64,000 nt of DNA. Source: Bimuria novae-zelandiae CBS 107.79. Lineage: Eukaryota; Ascomycota; Dothideomycetes; Pleosporales; Didymosphaeriaceae. The translations under genes were made by a program, and so were the position numbers. Location: contig ML976709.1 of the NCBI GenBank assembly GCA_010015655.1, positions 292,434 to 356,433 on the forward strand. Direction: 5' to 3'. The notes beneath the pieces are model-generated. The model was given only the letters and a program-made list of their open reading frames with translations, was not told the origin of the DNA and ran no database searches. Every line of letters starts with the position of its first letter. Position 1 is the first letter of the stretch. Shown one piece after another: positions 47,540 through 58,704 of this stretch.

Positions 47540-50500
47540 ATGTCAACTCCGACTGTAGGCGCGATCGTGCTAGACGCGACGGGCCGCAACTGGAAGGAGT
47601 GGAACAAACAGATAACCAACGCAGCTACAGAGCGTAGCGCGAAGGATATCCTTTTGGGCATAAAGGCGCGCCCTGCGTACGCCTCCCGCGACTACAAAGA
47701 GCATCCGCTTGTACAACTTGTCGTCACCGACAGTATGTTAGAAGAAGAAGAGACTAAGGCGTTTGATGCTTGCGAGAAGGCTAACTGCTCTTGAGTTGTT
47801 ATAAACGAGCAAATACGAGCTTCTAAAGCAGTAGCTCTTGCTCGCCTTAAAGTTTGGGATAGCAAGGACGCCTCTCTCTAGAACGCTATTATTAGCTCTG
47901 TTGACAAGTCTCTCCACCTGGCACTGACCAGCTTTAATTCGTCAGCTGAAATGTACACCTACATCACTAACCGCGTCGTACCTGTCGAGCAGGACAACCT
48001 ACGCGCTATATAGACCAACTTTATCGACCTCTGCGCTGACACCTGCCGCTTAGTACGTGACTATATTAATTACTTCTGAGACGCTCGCTCGTAACTAGCG
48101 CAAACAGGCGTCACCTTTACCTATTGTAAGATTGGTACTAGAGGACTTTGGAGCACATTAACGGACGCGTTAGTTAAAGAGCTAATTATTGTTTATTTCC
48201 TATACGGCCTAGAGCGCGTACTCCTAGAATGGGTAGAGTCGCGTAATAATGACATACGTAACGGCACCACGTGGATGGTTGACAAGCTTACCGCCGCGAT
48301 CGAGGATCATCTCCGACATAAGAAGGAGGAGCCTGTTAAGGTATTCATGGCTAAGGCAAAACAACAAGAAGAAAAGCGCGTTAATAGTCGTCGCTATAAC
48401 GCTGACAAGAAGACATTAAACGCACCTAATTATACGCCTGCAACTAGCGCAGACCAAAACGAAAAGCAGACCCGTAACCAGAACCCACGTCTTAAGAAGC
48501 AGCACTGCACATACTGTGAACGAGAGCATCCTGGAGGTGAGAAGCTCTGCTGGAAGAAACACCCAGAGCTAATCCCAGAGCATTTGCGGTACAAGGACAA
48601 GGACAAGGACAAGACAGGCAATAATAAGAAAGCTGTCGCTAGTGTTTCGATTGCACCTAACACTTTAGCGTTCTGCTTAACCGCTGTGGTATCCTAGACA
48701 CTAACTTAGAAAGCTACTGCGAATAGCGACTACCGCTAACGTTTCTGCTATAATACAGCCGCCAACCGAATTGTTGTTAACAAACGAGAGCTATTTATCA
48801 ACTTTCGAGACTTAGTAACATTGGAAGTGTAAGGAGTAACCCATGCAGCTAAAGTCTGCGGAGAAGGTACTATTAAACTGAGTGTTGTCCGCTCAGACGG
48901 TGAGGTTATAGACATATAACTTAAAGATGCTCTGTACTGCCTAAGTTTTGTTACTAACGTTATATCGCAAGCGCCTTTTAAGCGCAAGGGCGCTTACTAC
49001 CATAGTGGCGAAGACAAGCTCTACCTGAGCAATGGAGAAGAGATCGCCTATTTACCAGAGATTGACGGGATACCTAACTTCCTTGTTGTTGACTTGGCAG
49101 AGAAGGCACCTCTCGCGCTCACATACGCGACTTTATACGCCTCACGTTCTGCTCAACCACCCAAGGTTGCTCGCCCACTACATGTATGGCACCATATTAT
49201 GGGCCACGCAGACGTAGAGATGATTAAGAAGCTCTTAAAGGTTGTTGATGGTATGGAGCTATCTAACTCTACACCGTTCAACTGTGAGCCCTGCGGTCTG
49301 TCGAAATCAAAACAATTTATTTCTCGTCGTCAACAAACACGCTCTACCCGTCCGTTAGAGAAGATTCATCTCGACATAGTAGGGCCAATATTACCTGCTG
49401 GAAAGGATGGAGAGCGCTACTGGCTGCTCATCACAGACGATCTGACGCGTAGACGCTGGCTCTTTACGTCCGACTCACGCGCAGCTCTTGCGGCCAAATT
49501 GATTGACTGGCTAAAATAAATGAAAGCAAGTCTACAGCTAACAGTTGCTATTATGCACCTTGATGGTGCTGGTGAGTTCAAGAGCAATCGCCTAAAGGAG
49601 TATTGTTGCAAAGAGGGTACACTGCTTTAGTATTCCCTACCGCACGATCCCTCACGTAATGGGACTGCGGAGCGAGCAAACGGTATTACCGAGGACCGAG
49701 TTCGAGCAGCAACAATAGCATCAGGCCTACCAGAGATATTCTGGCCCTATTGTGCTGCATACATGGTCCGCTTACTCAACTTCAGCCTGACAAGCGGAGT
49801 ACCAGAGAATAAGACGCCTCATGAGCTGTGGTATACAGCCATCGGAGCTGTCAACCCAGTGCCTAACCTAGGACTAACTCACGCTTTTGGACATGTGGGA
49901 TACGTACATAGGCCTGTTGACACCCGCGTTAAAGGTGAAAAGTTTGCACCTCGCGCTGAACGCGGCCTTCTTGTAGGTATGGAGGGCTCTTCCCTCTATA
50001 AGATATAGATTTTTTAACGACACGTTATTGTCACAACTGCAAGTGTCAAATTCGACTCCTATGACAGAAACTTACGTATAGTTGCCCTTCACGAGGAGCC
50101 TTCGCTGCCGCTGCCACAGCCGACTTTAATTGTCCCTCCCGTCCTCCCCGAACAAGCCGCAACCGAGCGCCCTATTACACCTGATCCTGTTGATATGGGG
50201 GGTGAACATGAGCTTGGGTACAGAGAGGAGGAGGAGGAAATACTACCCGCAATCGCCGAAGGAGAGCGCCACTTTGATGGCTTAGAGCCTGCCGAGGAGC
50301 CGGCTGAAGGCCCTCTGCCTCCGACTAGGCATGGGAATGTCGCATCACGCAGGATGGAGATTTCTGCAGACCCAGGTACTCACCTCATACTTGCTGAAGG
50401 CTCTCGACGAACGCGTTGACGCGTTGAGATAGGCGCAATCACGTTTGTACGCTCTCTCGCACTAGCTATCTTTAAGTCGTTAATAGGCATAAAGTTGTCT

Positions 50501-52084
50501 TTATTGCTACTAGAACCACGGAATTATAGAGCTTTGAGTAAGCATCCTATGAAGGCTGCTTTTGTAGACGCTATGGAGGCCGAGTTTGAATTACTTGTGT
50601 TGAATAACACCTGGCGCCCTGCAACAAAAGAAGAAATCTTGAAGAATAAAGTCATTAATGCCTAGTGGGTATATAACTATAAGGGAGACGCTACTGGCCT
50701 GTTAATAAAGGTTAAGGCTAGGATGGTTGCTTGTGGTAATTAATAGACCTAGGCCTCTTAGTACTAGGATGTATACAGCTACGTCGTGCGCATGACGACG
50801 CTGAGAGTGGTTCTCGTAATTGTCGCCGCTAAGGATCTAGAGTGTGAGCAGGTTGACATGGTTACTGCATACTTGAACGCTTACCTCTCCCTGGAGCATG
50901 TTGTCCTCCTTAAACTGCCTAAAGGCTGCCTACTGGCTCACCAAATAGTACGCCTTCTCCGAGGTATGTACGGACTGAGAGAGGCTGCCTTACTCTGGTA
51001 CAACGACCTGAAGATCTCCCTTAAGGACCTAGGATTTGAGCCATTAACGTCAGACCTATGCGTCTTTACATGTGGAGGAGAAATTATTATTGTCTATGTT
51101 GACGACCTTATTTTAATTACGCATACAAAGGACGCTATGACTGCTCTTAAATAGAAGATCTTGAAACGCTATAAATGCCGCGACTTAGGGCTAATTGCTT
51201 ACTACCTGAGCATCCGCATTGTACGTGACCGCCCTAACTGGATAATCTCTCTTACTATGGATCCCTACATTGAACGCCTTGTTAAGGATTACAACCTTAA
51301 AGATGTTAATCCTGTCGATACTCCACTACCACTATTCGCCCTAGAGCAACAGCGTGTGATGGAAAAGGCGCTAGAAGAGCTTATAAAGCGCTACCAGTCA
51401 CTTGTTGCCCGTCTACTCTACCCGACAGGACTCGTACGCCCTGACGCTTTATGGAGTGTCAACTTCTTGGCGCGTTTTGCGAGTAACCCTACCGAAGAGT
51501 AATATGGCCTACTTAAACGTCTCGTCCGCTATTTTAAGTACTAGCCTAACCTTGGCATACAACTATTAGCCAAAGACGGCAGCACCAATCAAACATCACT
51601 AACGCTGACTGGATACACGGATTCTGCATACGCTGATGATCGTAGCAGCCGTAAATCCTCCTTAGGCTACGCCTTCAAGATAGCTGGAGGTACTATTTCC
51701 TACAAATCCTATCGCCAGCGGATTGTCACAACGTCTTCTATAGAGGCAGAGTGGGTTGCACTAACCTACGCTGCAAAAGAAGCTGCCTGGCTTCGTCGCC
51801 TACTTACAGAGTTGCACCTCCTTAACGAAGGACCTATACAGATCTATTCTGATAGTTAGTCTGCTGTTCACCTGCTTAACAGCAAGGGCCACCACGAGCG
51901 GACTAAGCACATCGATATCCACTACAAGTACGCCCGCGAGGAGCAGGAGGCCAATCATATACTTGTCTCACATATCCCTGGGACAAGTATGGTTGCTGAT
52001 GGCCTTACAAAACCCCTTTCTGGACCGGCCCATAGGCGTTTTGTGGCTCTCTTGGGCCTCGTAGAGGTCCCTGTGCCAGCATAG
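47540..52084 (+). pseudogene. Copia gag-pol polyprotein with several nonsense codons
   Basis: It starts MSTPTVGAIVLDATGRNWKE. Gag ends in a zinc-knuckle-like CTYCEREHPGGEKLCW (about 48510). GAG-pre-integrase reads LHVWHHIMGHADVE and integrase DIVGPILPAGKDG and NGTAERANG with an HHCC-type Cys pair (CEPCGLSK). Reverse transcriptase has QVDMVTAYLNAYLSLEHVVL and an intact IVYVDDLILI at about 51100. RNase H has GYTDSAYADDRSSRKSSLGY and the late KHIDIHYKYAREE. Stops include 47792-47794 (TGA), a TAG near 47880, and others in RT and RNase H. Several fit CAG/CAA to TAG/TAA. The order INT-RT-RH is Ty1/copia. The element could not make a full polyprotein. Confidence 0.9.
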
Positions 52085-52132
52085 GCTGGAGGATGGCTCC
52101 CCTAGTATCGCTCACAGAGACTCTGGGGGGTG

Positions 52133-52276
52133 TGTCAGTTGCCCTGGTGACCCTACGGTCCACCGTGCACCTGCTTAGTCATCGATTCTCTGTTCGTGTA
52201 CTATAGATAGCTAGTCTCAGCACACACACAATACACATCGACTTTCTGTCCACTTTTGAGCCCCACTCATCTGTCA
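52133..52276 (+). repeat. 3' LTR of the inner copia element
   Basis: 144 bp, identical by eye to 47227-47370 and followed by the GTTAG duplication. Confidence 0.9.
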
Positions 52277-53348
52277 GTTAGCATACTAGTGCTTCTTCCC
52301 GTAGACATAGTTCTTAGATGGCTTGTCTTGGTCGCGACTGCTACCTCGGCCGTTATCGTGTTTAGAATTGACTTGTTTAGCGATGCCTAGCTCAGCAGCG
52401 GATACTGCCAGGCCTGTTAAGTATGGTTTTGTACGGCGTAGATAGGTGGTTATCTCGGCGACGTAAGTCTCTAGAGATAAGATCTTAGTAGTAGTGCCTC
52501 GCGCTTTATGCTTAAAGATCTCGCGTAGGCAAAACGTGGCGTACTCTTAATTAAGTGCCTTACAGGTAATAAGGAAGTCCTCCTATAGTTAATTACTATT
52601 AGTCTTAGACAGGCTAACAGTCTTGCCCTAAGCTATAATATATACCTAGTCTAATAGCTATTACTTAATCTTTTTTATAGCTCGTGGCGTAGTCTTAAGG
52701 GCATTATATTTATTAGCTAGCTTACAATAGCGTGTCGCGTCTATAAGATAAAGGAACTTCTTAAGGGTAACTAATTAGTTATATAAGGTATTATAATCCT
52801 TAATTAGGTATATATAGCGTGTAGTAATTATCTTACTAATATTTATATTTAGGTTAGTTAGTGCCTTTATTTAAGTGCGGTACTTAGTACGATAGCGTTC
52901 CTATTAATCGTATTCTTATTAATAGGATTCTTAATTATTAGTAGATAGGTAAGAGAGCCTAGTAGCTTTAAGTTTATAATTAGTAAGTTAAGGCTTATAA
53001 GGCTCCTATAGCTTAGGGAGATTCTCCTTCGCTATATTAGGGTTAATATACTGCTAGAGACCGTGGCGGTTAGCAACGTCTTAGTGAATAAATAACTAGG
53101 TAAACTAGTTGTCTAGTATATTCAGGACGATAGTAACTCGCGTTACAGCGGGGTCGGACTTAGTAGCTATTGCAGAGGCTATAGTCGACTATATCGATAG
53201 ATCCAGGCAGAGATCCTAGTATGTGCGTTATAAGAACGCGGTAACAGGTGCGTTATAAAGAACGCGGTATAGCAACATGCAACTCGTGTGTTAAGTAACG
53301 TTATAGTAATAGGTAAAAACAATCTAAGGTGCAAGCTAGGCTTATAAC

Positions 53349-53551
53349 TATCGCGGTGAGCAGAGCGCTAAGCGGACAGTACGCAGTAGAAAAGATTGCA
53401 GGATTGAACTGAGGTTATTCTATCTAGAAGCTACAGAAGGTATAGGTGCGCAGGCACAAACAACGCTAGTCCTAGACAAAAAGAAGGTAAGTCGCAACCA
53501 TGTCAAGGTAGGAGCAACTATCTTGTAGAGTAAGAGCCATAAACCGTGACA
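53349..53551 (-). repeat. 5' LTR of the outer copia element
   Basis: 203 bp, starting TATCGCGGTGAGC where its partner has TGTCGCGGTGAGC. It ends CCGTGACA next to the AGCAC duplication. Confidence 0.85.
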
Positions 53552-53657
53552 AGCACTATAAGCGCGTTATTAATAAGAGCTATATTAGTAGAGTTGTCGC
53601 GTGTTAAAGTTAAGGGTGGTTTGGTATTCGTGTTGCATTGCGCGTATAGACACGGTA

Positions 53658-55790
53658 TCGTGCTCGTGCACCCAACGCGCGCCGTCGGCCAACGCGCGGA
53701 ATTGGCCCTAGTTATTACTAGCAAACTTAGGGCTATAGAGTTACATATAATAGTTGTTATCACTAGATTTTCTAGTAGAGTAATCTATAGGCCTATGCGA
53801 CAGAATTTGCTACCAAAATTTACGTAGTTAAAGTATTTTATAGTTATAGCTATTTACTATAGGTGCAGGTGCTAAGCACGGCTTATAAGTAATACTACTA
53901 CTTTATATAGCTATAAAACTACGTTTCTACCTCTTTTTAACCCTTTATTATTATAAGGCCTTACGCTTACGTTTTTATATAGTTTAAGATCTATTTTAAG
54001 AGTCGCGCTACTATTTCTTATATACTCTTTTAGCTTTACGCGTATTAATAGCTTAGTGCTCTTTTACACGCTTTCTCTCTTACTCTTCCTTCTCCCTTAC
54101 TACTATTTAGCGTTTCTCTTTTACAATTTGCTTCTTATACGCTATAATAGTAGCCTTTAACTTTCTTACCTCTTCTTTTTAGAACTCCTCCTCCTCTACC
54201 TTATACTTTACTAACCTTATCTGTGTGCGCGCTTCTCGAAAGCAGCGAGGAGTCTACATCATGTACGGTCCCTAGTACTTGTAGTATTATAGCAAAGCTA
54301 GAGGCTTGCCTTGCTTTTCTCGCTTCCTCTTAGTAGTAGAGCGTCTATTAGACCTTCATTTTCGCTCCTTATAAGGGTATTTTAGATAGCTATATAGTAG
54401 AGTAATTACTAAATAATTAATGCATCCTTCTCTATTACACCCCTTAACGCACGCCTTACTACTTAATCTAAAACCCTCTACTATTCTTCTTTATAAATAG
54501 TAGCGTTAGAGTTACTATTTTTTGCAGTCTCGGAGTCGCTGTCTATAAACTTATCTAGTATAACGTTAGGGTTAAATGGGCTCACGCCCACTACCTTAAA
54601 GGAGCTAAGTATATTTAATTTAGTAAAGCTAGCCACCCAGGCATCCTAGAATAGCGAGAAGAAGTCAGGCTTCTTTACTAGTACTAGGCCTTTATGCTTA
54701 AAGAGGCGCTCTCCTAGCTTCTTTAAGTATGCTATACTAAGAGGCTTAAACATTACTATATTAAGCGGCTAAAGCGTGTGCGTGCTGTGAGGTAGATAGA
54801 TACTTATAAAAATCTTATACTAGTAGTAATACTCTAAAAACTCTTTAGTTAGGTAACTCCTATAGCTATCCACGAGCAATAGGCGGTACTTTCTTTAAGC
54901 TTTAGATGTAGTAAAGCGCTAGAACACCTATTATAGCTAAGTAAGGTCTAGGCTGTTGTTGCTCTAGCCACTAAGTAATACTCTAAAGAAGGCTATATAT
55001 TCTCCCACCTTTATATCCTCCACCCAGGTGCTCTGAATATTCTAAGATTTAGCTAGATATATAAGGCCTAGAGGAAGAGCAGATCTATCCGCGCATACAC
55101 ATGCTATAAGGCTTACTTACTTATAATTACTATCCTATAGTATCTACCTAAAGGGTTTCTTCTTAAATTAACGCTTGCTAAAGATTCTCTTCTATCTACT
55201 AATAGCTCTAATTATAAAGCTTTTTTTATCTATATTATATGTGTGCGCAGGCTTTATTTTATAAAATTTAATTTTATCGCGTAGCGCGTTATAGTATAGC
55301 TTATACTTATTACTAAAGTTAGCGATGTGGCGTTGCCAGTCTATAGATATAGTAAATTAAGACGTAAGCTTATTGTTATAATAATCTAGGAAGCGCAATA
55401 CCTAGCTCTTAGAGACCTAATGCCTAGTAATATTTAAGGCGAAATCTTAAATTATTTCTCTTATAGGTGGGAGGTATTCTTTTATAAGCTTATCTATATA
55501 CTTTACAAGCTTTGCCTCCTCCTATAGGCTAAGGTTCTAACGCGTTACTATATCCTCTTAGTAAGAACGCGCACTAAGCTCTACTTTACGCGATAAAGTT
55601 AAATAAATAACGCTATGCTTTTAAGCTATTTTTATTTATAAGATTTTCTCTCTTAAAGGTGTAATTTTTACTTCTGTAACTACTTCGTTAATGCCTGTCA
55701 TTATTATTGTGCTGTGTTAGGATGAAAAAGTGTCATGTGGATGGTGTTCCGCGCGTTGGCCGACGGCGCGCGTTGGGTGCACGGGCACGG
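53658..55790 (-). mobile_element. Second copy of stack element 3 (pogo-type), 2.13 kb
   Basis: It aligns along its whole length with 15234-17367, including the terminal repeats (TCGTGCTCGTGCACCCAACG at 53658, mirrored at 55790). TA dinucleotides flank it at 53656 and 55791. The minus-strand transposase starts at 55701 (MTGINEAV). Both copies have independent RIP-type transitions, and neither has a usable frame. It shares its left TA with the right end of the pogo element at 40928-53655, the same end-to-end arrangement as in the 9.4-23.7 kb stack. Confidence 0.88.
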
Positions 55791-55887
55791 TACCCGCCTT
55801 GGCATTACGAGCCATCGATTTCTGTACCGTAATTATCGTAACGCATTACCGTCATACCGTAATCGGTAACGGTACGCAGCATCCCTA

Positions 55888-55895
55888 GAGCGTAC
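55888..55895. repeat. Right 8-bp target site duplication of the hAT element (GAGCGTAC)
   Basis: Second copy of GAGCGTAC (first at 40453-40460), immediately after the inverted hAT end CATCCCTA. Confidence 0.9.
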
Positions 55896-56623
55896 CGAGT
55901 TTGCCTACCCCGGCTGCCGCCGTCAACACAAGGACAACGCCGCGACGAACGGAGCGGTTTTAAGACTTTCACAAGGGTTCTCTCGTCAAGAACAGTCTAG
56001 AAATCTTGCTTCTGTCACAGCACCTAGGCAAGTCATAGAGACTGTGATTACTATTTATTGCTCAACTCTGGATGTGTAGCGTTCAATGGATCACCGTTAC
56101 AGATGCTTTCTCTATTGCCCATGGTGTACAATAGTGCAAAACAACTCACAACTCTACAACTCAATACTGCCGACGGCATTTGCTAACAAAGCCCTACCGG
56201 ACGCTCCCATATGCTACCAGCCGCAATTACTCTTGCTTCTCCGAAGTAATAATTAGCTAATTACTAGAAGGTTAGTGGCATGATCCCTGCGTATCGTTTT
56301 GCGAAGCTCGGGCAACTAGATAACACGTTCTCGAGCCCTACAGAGCTTGTGCCGAGGCTCGCTAAAGCGGTTCCCAGCCTCACCCGAGCTGATAAGAGGG
56401 CACCGAAGGTGTCGGCCGGACCTACGAGATACTTGGTAGAATTACGAAGGAAACATGCGTCTACCTCGATGCGGAACTCGATGTCGCCCGAGATATGCCA
56501 TGCGCATAACACCAGACAGCTGAAGCAGAGAGAAGAGTGCCCCTTCAAGGTAGCCATTGTTGCACAGCTTTAGATAGTCTCGACATTCATCGCATCGGCA
56601 AAGGGCAATACTTAGCACACAAT
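55896..56623. other. Upstream region of the XanA-type dioxygenase gene
   Basis: About 730 bp of normal composition. The overlapping 97-codon frames at 56264-56573 on both strands show no domain features. It contains one GATA-factor type site (see 56391). The hAT insertion lies at its left edge. Confidence 0.5.
56391..56396 (+). promoter_or_regulatory. GATA-factor (HGATAR) site upstream of the XanA-type gene
   Basis: TGATAAG about 230 bp before the start codon. It matches the AreA-type nitrogen-regulatory consensus. A single match of this length is weak alone. Confidence 0.35.
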
Positions 56624-58035
56624 ATGTCTCCAAGTGCTATAACGCCGGAACCTTCCTTCAAGGTGACACCAATCGCCAAGTCTATTAAGAACAAGACGGA
56701 CTTTGGTGCGATAGCCGAGGGACTGGACCTCAACGACATTTCGGGTATGTCTTGCGGCCGACTGCTTGCAAGGGAACGAAGCTCACTTCAGACGCAGATG
56801 CCGACGTTCGCGCTCTTTCCGACGCGATTTGGACTCATAAAGTGAGCCATATGCTCTCTGACAGACTCCGAAATCTCTAAATACGGTTCTAGATTGTTAT
56901 CGTCAAAGGACAAAATGATCTTGCACCCATCAAGCAATGGGAACTTGTCACTCGCTTCGATCCAAACGCGACCCAGCTTCACTCCCATGGCGACGTGAAG
57001 ACGTTCAATAAGAACGGAGGCCTTCTTTCGGTAAGATCTTAGTCTGTCAGTGGGATTCGGGCTAATGTATCCAGGCGAGTCGAGAAGTCTTGGGCATTCC
57101 TGGTGCAGAGAATGTTCGCTTGATCGGCAAGGGTTATCAAGGTGAGGATCACTACGGGCTCAAGGACTACATGATCAAGAAGGGTCTTTCGCATGATTGG
57201 CATGGCAAGAAGCTTCCAATGGAAGAATTCCAGTCTGGCATAAGTCGGTTCCAACGATGGCATATCGATGCACCACTGTACGATCGCGACCCGGCCTGGT
57301 TCACAACTCTCCGGTGCATCAGACGTCCGACACAGCCAGAGATCACGGTTCGCTGGGATGACGGGAGCGGATACTCGTTGAAGTGCGAACCTGGCCTCAC
57401 TGCTTTCTTCAGCAATACCCAAACATATGAACTCATGACGGACGACGAGAAGGCGATTGCGGATCACTCTTGGGTGGAATATGCTCCCCACCCGTACAAA
57501 TGGATTGGAAATTGCAGTGGGCGTACAAACGGTCTAGGCCTCGAAAACGAAGGCAAGGAGTTGTCGCTCGAGGAGATCGGGGAGTTTGAGGACAGGAAAG
57601 TGAAGCGCTACCCAATGGTACGTTCATTCTTCCCTCCTTACGCCTTTTACCATACCAGGTGGGCTTGAGCTTACGTACCAACCACAGGTCTGGGTCAATC
57701 CGGTGACAGGAGAGCGGGCCTTCCAAGTGCATGGAATTTGCGCGCGAAAACTCTTTTTGCGATCTTCTTTGGAGGAAGAGCCTCGGGTGATCGACAACAT
57801 GGAAGAGATTCGGGCATTCCTCAGGTCGATCCAGGAGCGAGTGCTGAAGCCTGAGTACCTACTGCTTCCCAAGATGGAGGAGGGAGACATAATCATGTGG
57901 GCGAACTATATGCTGATGCACTCTGCGATTGACTACCCGATTGAATATGGGCCGAGGACTATGCATCAGGCTAACATTGGAGCGAGCGTTGGTCCTGCTG
58001 ATATGGGGTTGTTTCCGATCCCGGTGTCTAGCTGA
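56624..58035 (+). CDS. xanA: XanA-type alpha-ketoglutarate-dependent xanthine dioxygenase
   Basis: Five exons (56624-56744, 56792-56841, 56893-57030, 57075-57617, 57688-58035) give 399 aa, with introns of 47, 51, 44 and 70 nt. Typical XanA wording includes KTDFGAIAEGLDLND, IPGAENVRLIGKGYQGEDHY, WVNPVTGERAFQVHGICARK and EEGDIIMWANYMLMHSAID. Iron ligands are His166 and Asp168 (RWHIDAPLY) and His362; the 2-oxoglutarate Arg is Arg374 (YGPRTMHQ). In Aspergillus nidulans XanA converts xanthine to uric acid using Fe(II) and 2-oxoglutarate, replacing xanthine dehydrogenase. The family resemblance is strong, but the substrate is inferred. The neighbours are an NCS1 permease and a paralogous dioxygenase on the far side of the hAT insertion. 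Start at 56624 is the first Met preceding the conserved N-terminus. Confidence 0.88.
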
Positions 58036-58704
58036 TGGAGACAAGAGAGATAGGGTTCCGAGGGACTGATTGAGTCGCCACCTCAGCGATCGACCGCTTG
58101 TTGTTCTAGGAGACGAGGCGACCTTGATGTATTATCAATCGAATGAAGCCTTTCCATTTCGATTTGTACACGTTGGCGTTCATCAATTACTGCGTGTCGC
58201 ATGATCTGTTCAGGTTGTTGGTGACGATAACTCTACAAGATTCTCATAACCTACTGCTAGAGATTAGAGCGTTCTACTCTGCGAGAGATACATCGTGTAG
58301 AGTTACCAGACTCAGGTTGTCTCCTGTAGTCATCAATCCCTTGCCATTCAGCTAAGCAGAGTACTTGGTAATGGACAATCAGAAAGTATCCAAGGACTTG
58401 TAAATGTACGATACAATACGAATCAAGTTATCATAATAGTACAAGGAATTGCAATTAGAAAAGGCAAGCGAAGAGAACATTGCGAAGTGCGAGCATTCGT
58501 GTCTCATTGTCGGAGGTTGAGGGAAGCATGAGGAGAATGAGGAGGGAAAGCAGGTGAGCAAAGCACATCAGCGTCAATTAATAATCAACTAATTCCGTTT
58601 TCCATCGTCGATGTCTCCTAGAGCCTACAGTCAAGGAACCCTTATCAACCTTTCTCAAGCCTCGAGAATATCGAAATGACAATGTTGTCTCATCCTTTCC
58701 AGTA
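58036..58704. other. Intergenic region between convergent genes
   Basis: About 670 bp separating the ends of the XanA-type gene and the minus-strand oxygenase pseudogene. No gene features were seen; short open frames such as 58143-58355 look random. Confidence 0.5.

Larger units (their letters stand above)
47227..52276 (+). mobile_element. Inner Ty1/copia element, youngest insertion of the window
   Basis: 144-bp LTRs at 47227-47370 and 52133-52276 appear identical base for base. A 5-bp duplication GTTAG flanks them (47222-47226, 52277-52281). A polypurine tract CTCTGGGGGGTG precedes the 3' LTR. The element has 5,050 bp, opposite in orientation to its host element, and far less TA-rich than the copia it entered. 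A handful of stops interrupts its single gag-pol frame. Confidence 0.95.
42895..53551 (-). mobile_element. Outer Ty1/copia element, RIP-degraded, split by a younger copia
   Basis: Two 203-bp LTRs (42895-43097 and 53349-53551; TGTCGCGGTGAGC to CCGTGACA) are flanked by AGCAC. Read on the minus strand, gag-like sequence lies at 52280-53300. An aspartic-protease start RWIVDPGSNTHVINTE sits near 46800 with a 118-codon open stretch (46652-47008). Integrase lies at about 45700-46600 and reverse transcriptase at about 44000-44900 (YDVPTAFLNAKINQKLY, decayed YVDD as YIND). RNase H reaches about 43150 and a polypurine tract CTGGGGGGTG abuts the 3' LTR. The 5' LTR starts TA instead of TG, a RIP-type change. 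Confidence 0.88.
40928..53655 (-). mobile_element. Pogo-type transposon inserted at a TA in the hAT, itself split by a copia element
   Basis: The terminal repeats CCGTGTCTGTGCGCGCAATG (40928) and, inverted, at 53655 are flanked by TA at 40926 and 53656. The minus-strand transposase is heavily RIP-mutated, ending near 41100 with a basic coiled region also seen in stack element 5 (about 19730-19910). Its first codons lie at about 53570-53600 (I/M-ALINNAL). The copia at 42895-53551 interrupts it about ten codons from the start. Without that insertion it is about 2.07 kb. The fragment at 3456-3689 has the same terminus. Confidence 0.8.
40461..55887. mobile_element. hAT element, internally reduced, now split by 14.9 kb of nested insertions
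   Basis: The ends read TAGGGATGTTGG (40461) and, inverted, TAGGGATGCTGC (55887), flanked by the 8-bp duplication GAGCGTAC. Subterminal repeats of ACCGTAAT/ATTACGGT type occur at both ends (40479-40545, 55833-55873). Only 465 bp at the left and 95 bp at the right are hAT sequence; everything between 40928 and 55790 is later insertions. It has little RIP. Without the insertions it would be about 560 bp, a non-autonomous derivative that kept the 3' end of the transposase gene. Confidence 0.85.

Noticed and set aside
56264..56573. Overlapping 97-codon open frames on opposite strands
   Set aside because: Mirror-image frames of the same length are typical of GC-rich non-coding DNA; neither shows family features, and the region is upstream of the XanA-type gene.
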